Assembly: GCA_900552155.1 (NCBI GenBank)
Contig: URYU01000072.1
Span: 1 to 8,671, forward strand
DNA: 8,671 nt
Origin: an uncultured Collinsella sp.
GTDB taxonomy: Bacteria > Actinomycetota > Coriobacteriia > Coriobacteriales > Coriobacteriaceae
Direction of reading: 5' to 3'
Shown in pieces: positions 1 through 6,153 of the stretch; the first letter of the stretch is position 1, and each line of letters opens with the position of its first letter. A model generated the notes under the pieces. That model made no database searches and was not told the DNA's origin. It was given only the letters and a program-made list of their open reading frames with translations. The translations under genes and the position numbers were made by a program.

Positions 1-42
1 GCGGCTGAATTGTCGGCTGAACGGTTTGGTAAATCGAGTTAG
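1..42 (+). CDS. Possible C-terminal tail of an upstream gene
   Basis: The first forward frame is open from the window edge and ends at TAG (40-42), giving AAELSAERFGKSS. The other two forward frames close at once or read poorly. Composition fits a hydrophilic C-terminus, but thirteen residues cannot identify a family or prove coding. An exact 8-base repeat CGGCTGAA (2-9 and 14-21) lies in it and explains the repeated Ala-Glu pattern. It could equally be non-coding. Confidence 0.25.
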   Translation, partial: AAELSAERFGKSS

Positions 43-132
43 TGAAGGTTGATGTGTTGGTCGGGTGGAGACGACAGAGGGTGTTTTCTCAGATATTTAT
101 GCGTCGGGTCGGTGGAGACGATGGTGGTAAAG

Positions 133-173
133 ATGTTCACTATTTTTGGTTCGATTTGGTAAATAGTGGACAT
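133..173. repeat. Interrupted palindrome, possible operator
   Basis: The left arm ATGTTCACTATTT (133-145) and the reverse complement of the right arm AAATAGTGGACAT (161-173) agree at 12 of 13 positions, with a 15-base spacer. The centres of the arms are 28 bases apart. It ends about 24 bases before the extended -10 element, so it lies where a -35 region or an activator would bind. It could be a two-site operator or an RNA hairpin of an upstream transcript; it has no terminator-like T tract. Confidence 0.5.
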
Positions 174-196
174 ATGTACCGCATGTAGGCTCACTG

Positions 197-205
197 TGCG
201 ATAAT
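197..205 (+). promoter_or_regulatory. Extended -10 promoter element for degV
   Basis: TGC followed by GATAAT (200-205) fits the extended -10 pattern TGN-TATAAT with one mismatch. No good -35 hexamer lies 16-18 bases upstream, as expected for extended -10 promoters or an activator-dependent one. The predicted start of transcription near 212 gives a leader of about 22 bases that includes the SD AAGGAG (222-227). The same 11 bases TGTGCGATAAT recur before the MetRS-like gene. Confidence 0.45.
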
Positions 206-233
206 TTGCGCAGCAATGAGTAAGGAGCCTCAT

Positions 234-1123
234 ATGAGTGATTTTGTCCTGACCTGTGAATCCGCCGCCGATCGAACCCGTGAGTTCTTTGCGTCGCGCA
301 ATATCCCTGTCGTGTGTTTTCATTACGAGATCGACGATGTTGTCTATACGGACGATCTGTATCAGTCGATTACGCCGGACGAGTTTTTGCCCAGATTGCC
401 GCGGGCGCCATGCCCAAGACGTCTCAGGTGAGCGTGGGTGAGTACGAGGAGTTTTGGGAGCCGTTTGTTGCCGAGGGTAAAGACGTGCTGCACCTGACGT
501 TGTCGTCGGGTATTTCGGGCACGTATGGATCGGCCTGCGTCGCGGCGCAGATGCTTGCGGATCGCTATCCCGAGGGCGGCAAGGTGCGCGTCATCGATTC
601 GCTGGCGGCGTCTTCGGGCTTTGGCCTGTTGCTGGAATATGCCGCCGATGTGCGCGATAGCGGGGCTTCACTCGACGAGACGGCTGCCTGGATCGAGGAG
701 CACAAGCTCAACCTGCACCACTGGTTCTTCTCGACCGATCTGTCGAGCTACCTGCGCGGCGGTCGCATTTCGGCCGCGAGCGCGATCATCGGCACGGCGC
801 TTAAGATTTGCCCGCTTATGACGGTCGATTGCGAAGGTAAGCTGTCGCCACGTGAGAAGATTCGCACTAAGAAGCGCGCGATTTCCGAGATGGCTAAGAC
901 CATGATGGCACACGTACAGGACGGTGCAGATTATTCGGGTAAGTGCATCATGTCGCAGTCAGCGTGCCGCGAGGATGCTGAGGCGGTCGCGGCGCTGATT
1001 GAGGAACAGGTTCCGCAGCTTAAAGGCAAGATTGAGATCAATGACATCGGTACTCTGATTGGCTCGCATACCGGACCTGGTACGGTGGCGCTCTTCTTTA
1101 TGGGCGACAAGCGCGTGGATTAA
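234..1123 (+). pseudogene. DegV family lipid-binding protein, frameshifted
   Basis: DegV proteins bind a fatty acid in a two-domain fold; in Firmicutes, homologues (FakB) present it to the fatty-acid kinase FakA. The ATG at 234 has SD AAGGAG six bases upstream. The reading frame breaks in a run of five T (384-388). Adding one T restores a continuous protein of about 296 residues, normal for the family, reading DEF-FAQIAAGAMPKTSQ across the join. Family marks follow: TSQ (residues 63-65), SSGISGTY (91-98), DSLAASSG (122-129), LSSYLRGGRIS (170-180) and LKICPLMTVD (190-199). As written, translation stops at TGA 429-431 after 65 codons. No SD marks a restart inside, so the second part is probably not made alone. 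The loss could be a sequencing error in a homopolymer, a true mutation, or a slippage site. Family assignment is strong; ligand and partner are unknown, and no fatty-acid kinase gene is nearby. Confidence 0.88.
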
Positions 1124-1180
1124 CGTTCGTGGGCTGGCTGACAGTTTTAACCGCTGCGCCTGTCCCTCCTGACATTCGAT

Positions 1181-1225
1181 AACAGCAAGGCCCGTCCCGT
1201 TGTTTGTGGGGCGGGCCTTGCTGTT
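1181..1225. terminator. Bidirectional stem-loop terminator between convergent genes
   Basis: Arms 1181-1198 and 1208-1225 match at 17 of 18 positions (AACAGCAAGGCCCG core) around a 9-base loop. It sits between the end of the degV gene and the end of the convergent TIM-barrel gene, five bases from the latter's stop codon. The stem is long and GC-rich with A/T pairs at its base, but neither side has a long T tract, so termination strength is uncertain. Confidence 0.75.
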
Positions 1226-1229
1226 GCGG

Positions 1230-2321
1230 CTAGCGTTTCTTTCCGCGGAAGAAAAAGCCGTGCAGTGACGGCTTGAGGCCGCGGTTGGCGTGATGCTCCT
1301 CGACGCGCTCGTGGATCGAAGCGACGCGCTCGATGACTTCGTCGGGAATCGGCACATCGGGATTCATGTTCTCGACTTGGCTGACCTCGGCGGCGGCGAC
1401 CTGGTCGATAATGGGCACGTCGTCGCGCGAGATGACAGGTGTGGCGTCTTCCTTCATCTTGCGATAACGCTGCATCATGTCGGTCTGTAGCTGCTGGGCC
1501 GAAGGCGGCGTCCAGATGATGGCGTTGGCGCCGGCGGCGATGGTCTCACGGATGCTCTCGGGCGTCTTGCCGCCCGGTGCGATGAGCGGCAAGTTGGGAT
1601 AGTGCTCGCGCAGTTCACGCAGGACCTGGGGCGTGTTCTTGCCGGCCGCGATGTTGAGGATCTTGGCTCCGGCGCGCACTTTGGCATGCGCATCATCGTC
1701 GCAGCGAACGACCGTGGCGATGACGGGGATATCGGCGATGTTGGTGATGTGCTCGACCATCTCGGCGGTAGCGGGGGAGTTGACCACGCAGCCCGCCGCG
1801 CCCTGCATCTCGGAGACGGCTGCCATCTGTACGGAGCGCTTGCCGGTCGTAGTTCCGCCGCCCACGCCTACAAAGACCGGGCACTCGGTGACGGTCAACA
1901 GCGCCTGCGTAATGGCGGGCTGCGGCGTGAAGGGGTAGACGGCAAACACGGCGTCGGCATTGGAGTTGCGGATGACCGCCACGTCGGTGGTGTAGATGAG
2001 CGATTTGATGCGGCGGCCAAAGAGCGTAAAGCCGCTGGCCTCCTCGATCTCATCGGGCATACGGAGGGCTGCCTTGCGCAGACGCCCGTCGATGGGCAGC
2101 GGCTCCATGGGCAAAAGGCCGTTGGGAGTTACGGCCACCTGGGGCTCAGTAAATTCGTCTGCAAGCTCAACCTCGGAGAAGTCGACCGAGGCGACGATGT
2201 CCTCGTGAACCTCGGCGGGAACATCGATGGGGGCTTGGTCGTTAGTCGCGGCAGGCGTCTCGAAGGAGCTGGTGCCGACAAAGGCGTCGACGCGCTCGTT
2301 CAAATCGTTGAGAGTATCCAT
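1230..2321 (-). CDS. TIM-barrel-like protein of unknown function
   Basis: The protein has 363 residues. The central part (about 95-290) alternates predicted strands and helices like a (beta/alpha)8 barrel of the phosphate-binding type: VFVGVGGGTTTGKRS (149-163), PVIATVVRCDDDAHAKVRAG (199-218), AKILNIAAGKN (219-229) and LIAPGGKTPESIRETIAAGA (246-265). The last resembles the GGKT/AGA turns of aldolase-like and NanE/ThiG-like barrels, but I see no catalytic set that fixes a reaction. Residues 1-70 are an acidic, low-complexity, probably disordered extension; residues 290-345 are acidic and likely helical; the end is basic (FFFRGKKR). There is no signal peptide or membrane span. The ATG at 2321 has no clear SD, but a TAGAAT box (2331-2336) lies so close that the mRNA may be leaderless. 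Similar proteins are sometimes labelled hydrolase without strong support. The gene stands alone, convergent with degV. Confidence 0.7.
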   Translation of the reverse strand: MDTLNDLNERVDAFVGTSSFETPAATNDQAPIDVPAEVHEDIVASVDFSEVELADEFTEPQVAVTPNGLLPMEPLPIDGRLRKAALRMPDEIEEASGFTLFGRRIKSLIYTTDVAVIRNSNADAVFAVYPFTPQPAITQALLTVTECPVFVGVGGGTTTGKRSVQMAAVSEMQGAAGCVVNSPATAEMVEHITNIADIPVIATVVRCDDDAHAKVRAGAKILNIAAGKNTPQVLRELREHYPNLPLIAPGGKTPESIRETIAAGANAIIWTPPSAQQLQTDMMQRYRKMKEDATPVISRDDVPIIDQVAAAEVSQVENMNPDVPIPDEVIERVASIHERVEEHHANRGLKPSLHGFFFRGKKR

Positions 2322-2330
2322 GGGGGCTCG

Positions 2331-2336
2331 ATTCTA
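2331..2336 (-). promoter_or_regulatory. Candidate -10 box, near-leaderless transcript
   Basis: On the minus strand TAGAAT matches the -10 consensus at five of six positions. Its downstream edge is nine bases from the ATG, so transcription would begin about 0-3 bases before the start codon. No good -35 hexamer is visible. This would explain why the TIM-barrel gene has no SD. Confidence 0.35.
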
Positions 2337-2471
2337 TGCGATGGTGGCTGGCAGGGTGCCGACAGCGTTGTACTTGCTAAATCGTTTGACGAGTTGATTT
2401 TTCCCCGCCGCGCCATCCGTTAGACCGAAGGACCGGCGAACGTGAAGGAGCTGTGGTGGCGGGTATTGAGG

Positions 2472-2480
2472 TGCTATCTT
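2472..2480 (+). promoter_or_regulatory. Candidate extended -10 for the small membrane protein gene
   Basis: TGC-TATCTT has the TG of an extended -10 and four of six consensus bases in the hexamer. Transcription would begin near 2487, leaving a leader of about 26 bases that holds the SD. No -35 hexamer is convincing. Confidence 0.3.
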
Positions 2481-2512
2481 GAATGTCCCGTTTAAAAGAG
2501 AGGTGACGCGGT

Positions 2513-2683
2513 ATGGAATTCACAGCAATGTTGGGCTCGATTGGCCTGTGTGTGGGCGCAATCGTTGCCGCCGCGATCATCTACTTGGTGGTCACGGCCA
2601 TTAAGGGCAAAAGAGCCGAGCGCAAGGAACGCGAGGCGCTTAAGCAGCACCGTGACCAGCAGGACAAGCGCGCACAGAGATAG
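2513..2683 (+). CDS. Small single-span membrane protein, 56 residues
   Basis: This short frame starts at ATG 2513 and ends at TAG 2681-2683. The SD AGAGAGGTGA (2497-2506) matches the anti-SD consensus at eight of ten positions with six bases of spacing, the best ribosome site in the window, and is the main reason to call it a gene. Residues 5-27 are hydrophobic (GLCVGAIVAAAIIYLVVTAI core) and should form one membrane helix with a short N-terminus outside. Residues 29-56 are strongly charged, with many Lys, Arg, Glu and Gln, and probably form a cytoplasmic amphipathic helix. The family is not recognised and no function is proposed. It is divergent from the TIM-barrel gene and runs into the end of the methyltransferase gene with 24 bases between, without a visible terminator. 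Confidence 0.72.
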   Translation: MEFTAMLGSIGLCVGAIVAAAIIYLVVTAIKGKRAERKEREALKQHRDQQDKRAQR

Positions 2684-2707
2684 TTTGTTGAGTTTTGAAT
2701 CCGTGCG

Positions 2708-3811
2708 CTAGCTGCGTTTTCGGATCAGGGCGATGTAGAAGCCCTCAAAGTCGCGGCTGGGCGGAATGGTCAGCGTGCCGGGCATTCCGTTGGCGACGGA
2801 CGAGACGTGGCCGGCGGCGATGGCCTCGGTGAGGGCGTTGCACTCGACGCGCGGCTCTTCGCCAGCTTCCTGAGCACGGCGCGTTTCACTTTCGCTCGGC
2901 GTGCCGTCGAGGGGGATAAGCTCGCAGTCCATGTGCTTGTCGAGGGCCTCTTGCAGGGCGTCCTCGTTTTCCTGCGGCAAGATCGAACAAGTCGAATAGA
3001 CGAGCGTGCCGTCCGGTTTGAGGGCTCCCATGGCGCGGTCCAGAAGTGCTCGCTGCGAGCGGGCGCACTTGCCGAGCAACTGCTCGGTGAGGCCGCGCAG
3101 ACTCTTCTCGTTGCCGCTGATGACGGTGCCCGTGCCGGTGCAGGGAGCGTCGAGCAGGATGCGGTCAAAGCGGAAGAACTCGTCGAGCTCGCGTGCGTCG
3201 ATGCGCATGACGGGCACGTTTTTTGCGCCTTGGCGGTGGAGGTTGGCTTCGAGCTTCTCGGCGCGGGGATTGCTCATCTCGCAGGCCGTGAGGTGTGCCT
3301 GGCCCTGGGTGAGGGCGGCGATCTGCGTCGTCTTGCCACCGGGGGCCGCGCACATGTCCAGGATGTCCTCGCCGGCTTGAGCGCCCAGGACCAACGGTGG
3401 CATCATGGACGACAGGCTCTGCAAGTAGATCTTGCCGTCGCGGTAGATGTCGAGGTCCCGCAGGTCGGAAACCTGGGCCTCGGGCAGGATGAAGGCGTCC
3501 GGGTACCAGGCGACGGGGTTGTGGGCGATGCCAGCGGCATCGAGCGCCGCAGCGATGTCCTCGGCGGTTGCCTTGAGCGTGTTGGCGCGCAGTGTGACCG
3601 GGCGTGTGACCGCGGCGCCGAAGCCCTCGATCATGAGCTCGGCATCGGCGGGCGCATAGGCGCCGGCGACCGTATCGACCATAAAGCACGGCAGGTCGGC
3701 GGCGGAGTGTTGGGCGGCAAGCTGGTCGGAAAGCTCGGTGGAGGCAAACTGCCTAAGCTTGAGCTCGGGCTTAACCTGCTTTTTCTGCTTACGACGACGC
3801 GGCTTGGACAT
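2708..3811 (-). CDS. RsmB/RsmF-family RNA m5C methyltransferase
   Basis: This SAM-dependent enzyme should methylate C5 of a cytosine in rRNA or tRNA. Its 367 residues carry the NOL1/NOP2/Sun set: LRANTLK (74-80) before the catalytic domain; SAM-binding DMCAAPGGKT (152-161); DAPCTGTG (221-228) with the product-release Cys224; STCSILPQENE (273-283) with the nucleophile Cys275; and a C-terminal FEGFYIALIRK. There is no NusB-like N-terminal domain, which argues against RsmB, and no long C-terminal PUA-type extension as in E. coli RsmF, so the exact target base is open. The N-terminus (SKPRRRKQKKQ) is very basic and may contact RNA. The ATG at 3811 follows a GGAAGGAAA sequence (3817-3825). The gene lies 59 bases after the MetRS-like gene on the same strand and may be co-transcribed with it. 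Confidence 0.9.
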   Translation of the reverse strand: MSKPRRRKQKKQVKPELKLRQFASTELSDQLAAQHSAADLPCFMVDTVAGAYAPADAELMIEGFGAAVTRPVTLRANTLKATAEDIAAALDAAGIAHNPVAWYPDAFILPEAQVSDLRDLDIYRDGKIYLQSLSSMMPPLVLGAQAGEDILDMCAAPGGKTTQIAALTQGQAHLTACEMSNPRAEKLEANLHRQGAKNVPVMRIDARELDEFFRFDRILLDAPCTGTGTVISGNEKSLRGLTEQLLGKCARSQRALLDRAMGALKPDGTLVYSTCSILPQENEDALQEALDKHMDCELIPLDGTPSESETRRAQEAGEEPRVECNALTEAIAAGHVSSVANGMPGTLTIPPSRDFEGFYIALIRKRS

Positions 3812-3849
3812 CCGTCTTTCCTTCCCGTTCCAAATTGACTACTTTCCGG

Positions 3850-3869
3850 GCACGCCGCTGCTGGCGTGC
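3850..3869. other. Hairpin between the MetRS-like and methyltransferase genes
   Basis: GCACGCC (3850-3856) and GGCGTGC (3863-3869) form a perfect 7-bp stem with a 6-base loop, immediately after the TAA of the MetRS-like gene. In the direction of transcription (minus strand) no T tract follows, so it is more likely an mRNA processing or partial attenuation structure than a full terminator. It may be incidental. Confidence 0.4.
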
Positions 3870-3870
3870 T

Positions 3871-6021
3871 TTAGTACTGGCTCTCGTGCTTGCTAAAGAA
3901 GTCGAAGCGCGGGGGCAGCGGCTTCACGCGGTGCTCGCCGGGCTTCTCGCCCAGGCTCTCCACAAACTCATCCGTGGAGGCAAAGATGTTATCCCAGCTA
4001 AAGAAGGCGACCGGGTCAACGTCGAAGTACTCGCAGATGAGCTCGCAGCCGGCCGGCACGATGCCGTGCATGAGCACGGTCGCTACGCGCAGCTCGGTAA
4101 AGGCGTCGACGAGGGCCTGCGTCATGGCGGCGTTGGCCGGCTCGCCCTCGAGCTTGTTGGCGGCCTTGGAGGCATCGCTCCAGCGCTTGTTGGCGGCGCG
4201 CAGGTAGTCGTCGCACACAGCGAGCGCTCGGTGCGTCTCGAACTTGTACATGGCCTGCTCAAAGGCGAGGGCCGCCTGCTGGGCGGCTTCGACCACGGTG
4301 GCGGAGGCGGCACCGGCGGGGATGCAGCCGTTGCGATAGGGGCTCTCGTCGCCTTCCTTGAGGGCGACGCCGTAGAAGCAGCTGCGGGCCAGGCGGTTGA
4401 ACACGCCGGTCAGCAGCGCGCTCTCCTTAAGGGCCGGATCGATGACGCGCTTGTCGTCGCAGGCGCGCACCTCGTTGACGTCCTTGACCATGCCAGTCAC
4501 GCGCGTGTCATATGCATAGGGGCTAAAGCTCACCGGCTTCTCGGACAGGCCGAGCGACAGACAATGCGCGCGCATCTGCTCGCAGGTGTAGTGGTTGAGC
4601 AGGTCATCTGCCGGCGGGGGAGGCGTCTGCGAGGACGAGCTGGCCTTTTTGCCCATGTAGAGCAGGTGGTAGCAGGCGCTGACGGTGCTCTGCGTAAGGT
4701 CCCAACCCAGGGCCTCCCACATGGCGGTCTGCGCGATGCAGTAGAAATAGATGTTGTCCTGACCGATGAACTGGTAAATCTGAGCGTCGTCAGAGCACCA
4801 CCAGTCGCGCCAGTCGAGCGAGCTGTGCTGGTAGGTGGGCGCGGGCACCTGCGTGGAGTCGGCGGCGGGCTCGCCCATGAGGGCGGCATCCTGGGCGGCG
4901 ACACCCTCGGTCACGCCGGCGGCCTTGGCATCGCGTGCAAGCACGGTGCGGGTGTAGCTGATGGGCGCCCACAGGCTCTCGGGCCAGCACCAGCAGGTGA
5001 CGTCGTTCACGCCGTCGACCTCGGGCACCGGAACGCCCCAGTCGATGTTGCCGGTGATGCGGAAGGGCACGAGCGCCTTGCCGCTGCGGAAGCGCACGCC
5101 GCCGTTGGCGAGCACTGCGTGGGCATCGTCGCGCTCCTACCAGCTGGGGAAGGTGACGGTAAAGCTGCTCTTGTTGCCCTCGGGCTCCAGCACGGTGTGT
5201 TCAGGAAGCTGATCCTCGACGGCATCGAAGGCCTCGCGGAACTTGTTCTGGATGTAGAGCTGGGCCGGTAGCAGCCACTCCTCCATAGTCTTGGAGACCA
5301 CGGAGCGAACCTGCGGGTTCTGGGCGAGCTTGGCGGTATAGGTCTTCATAAAGTCGAGGTAGGCCGGCAGGTCAAAGTAGAGGTTGTCGACCGGGCGCAG
5401 CTCGGGCACCTCGCCGGTGAGCTGGCTCTTGGGCGCGATGAGCTCCTCGGGCTCAAACTGGTGGCCCAGATCGCACTCGTCGGCATAAGCCTTCTCGGAC
5501 TTGCAGCCCTGGATGGGGCAGCGGCCGATCACCTGACGGCCGTTGAGGAACGTGCCGGCCTTGGCATCGTAGAACTGCAGCGTGGAGCGCTTGGAGATGG
5601 TGCCCTGCTCGTGCAGGCGCTTGATAATCTCGGCGGTCACCTCGTTGTGGATCTGGGCCGCCGGCTCAAGGCCCGAGCCACCGTAGATGTCGCAGCTGAT
5701 GTTGTAGTTGTTGAGGGTCGCGGCCTGGCGGGAGTGATTGGACTCGACATACTCGCCGATGGACTTATCGTAGCCTTCGTTTTCCTTGAGCTTGCGGTAG
5801 CTCTCCATGATGGGCGAGCCGTAGCAGTCGGTGCCCGAGGTGAAGATGACGTTCTCGCGGCCCAGACGGTCGCGCAGGAAGCGGGCGAAGAAGTCGGCAG
5901 GGACAAAGACGCCGCCAACGTGGCCAAAGTGAAGGCCCTTGTTGCCGTAGGGCTCGCCGGCGGTAACGATGGCGCGGCGAGGCCAGCTGGGACGGTCGTT
6001 CATGGAGTATTTGGATGCCAT
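3871..6021 (-). pseudogene. Methionyl-tRNA synthetase-like protein with in-frame TAG
   Basis: The frame from ATG 6021 (SD AAGGAG at 6026-6031) to TAA 3871 would encode 716 residues, with TAG at codon 295 (5137-5139). The frame is unchanged across the TAG and homology continues on both sides. Class I MetRS features: PYGNKGLHFGHVGG (24-37, HIGH-like HFGH 31-34), SGTDCYGSPI (62-71), a zinc-knuckle-like region CPIQGC...CDLGH (168-187), NIDWGVPVPE (325-334), FIGQDNIYFY (418-427) and a C-terminal helical domain. Differences from normal MetRS are marked: the KMSKS loop reads KASSS (459-463, codons 4633-4647), the second zinc pair is C-x3-H, and the anticodon-binding PW pair after the NK of AANKRW (610-615) is missing. 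This suggests a paralogue rather than the housekeeping MetRS, if the genome has another. A restart after the TAG is unlikely: the nearest in-frame GTG (5115) has no well-spaced SD. The TAG may be a mutation or an error. Confidence 0.82.
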
Positions 6022-6102
6022 GGGACTCCTTCGCATATGGTGGGAGCGCGGCCGGGCGCAAGGCCTGGCGACGCGGTGGTCAATTCGTGCATATCGTTCG
6101 AC

Positions 6103-6113
6103 ATTATCGCACA
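6103..6113 (-). promoter_or_regulatory. Extended -10 promoter element for the MetRS-like gene
   Basis: The minus strand reads TGTGCGATAAT, an extended -10 (TGC-GATAAT) identical over 11 bases to that before degV. Transcription would start near 6095, leaving a GC-rich leader of about 74 bases before ATG 6021. No leader structure or riboswitch, such as a T-box with its conserved core, is recognisable in this short leader. Confidence 0.4.
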
Positions 6114-6139
6114 TGCGGACGGGTACGTGGCAGGGGCGC

Positions 6140-6145
6140 TATCCT
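6140..6145 (+). promoter_or_regulatory. Candidate -10 box, leaderless transcript
   Basis: TATCCT matches four of six -10 positions and ends eight bases before the ATG at 6154, so the transcript would start at or within about two bases of the start codon. No SD is present before that ATG, which fits a leaderless mRNA. The box is weak on its own. Confidence 0.3.
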
Positions 6146-6153
6146 AAGATGCT

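Larger units (their letters stand above)
43..233. promoter_or_regulatory. Repeat-bearing control region upstream of degV
   Basis: This 191-base gap is visibly richer in A/T than the genes around it and has no credible gene. It holds a repeated GTGGAGACGA (65-74, 112-121), the second copy of TTTGGTAAAT (155-164; first copy 25-34), a 13-base interrupted palindrome (133-145 with 161-173), an extended -10 element (197-205) and the SD of the degV gene. The density of dyads and repeats suggests one or more regulator sites, but no regulator is identified. Confidence 0.5.

Noticed and set aside
39..323. Minus-strand frame of 94 codons across the degV upstream region.
   Set aside because: It runs through the degV promoter, SD and first codons, has no SD and no recognisable family, and would overlap the well-supported degV start.
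1602..2423. Open + strand frame of 273 codons opposite the TIM-barrel gene.
   Set aside because: It mirrors the minus-strand gene, has low-complexity Gly/Asp/Val content and no SD; the minus frame has a coherent fold pattern.
2442..2495. Possible 17-codon leader peptide (GTG start, two adjacent Trp) before the small membrane protein gene.
   Set aside because: An AAGGA lies upstream, but the likely -10 element of the downstream gene lies inside it, there is no attenuator structure, and the downstream gene is not an amino-acid biosynthesis gene.
5137..5139. Pyrrolysine or selenocysteine-type recoding at the in-frame TAG.
   Set aside because: TAG ends several neighbouring genes, the codon is not TGA, no insertion element is recognised and the residue is outside the catalytic motifs.
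5115..5139. Restart of translation at GTG 5115 to make a separate C-terminal MetRS-like protein.
   Set aside because: A GGAG overlaps the TAG but is about 18 bases from the GTG, too far for a normal SD, and the product would start inside the catalytic domain.
3835..5271. Open + strand frame of 478 codons opposite the MetRS-like gene, and one of 343 codons (2807-3838) opposite the methyltransferase gene.
   Set aside because: Both lie in antisense to genes with full family motifs. Their proteins are Gly/Ala/Val/Leu-rich with no motif, no SD and composition typical of stop-poor shadow frames in GC-rich DNA.
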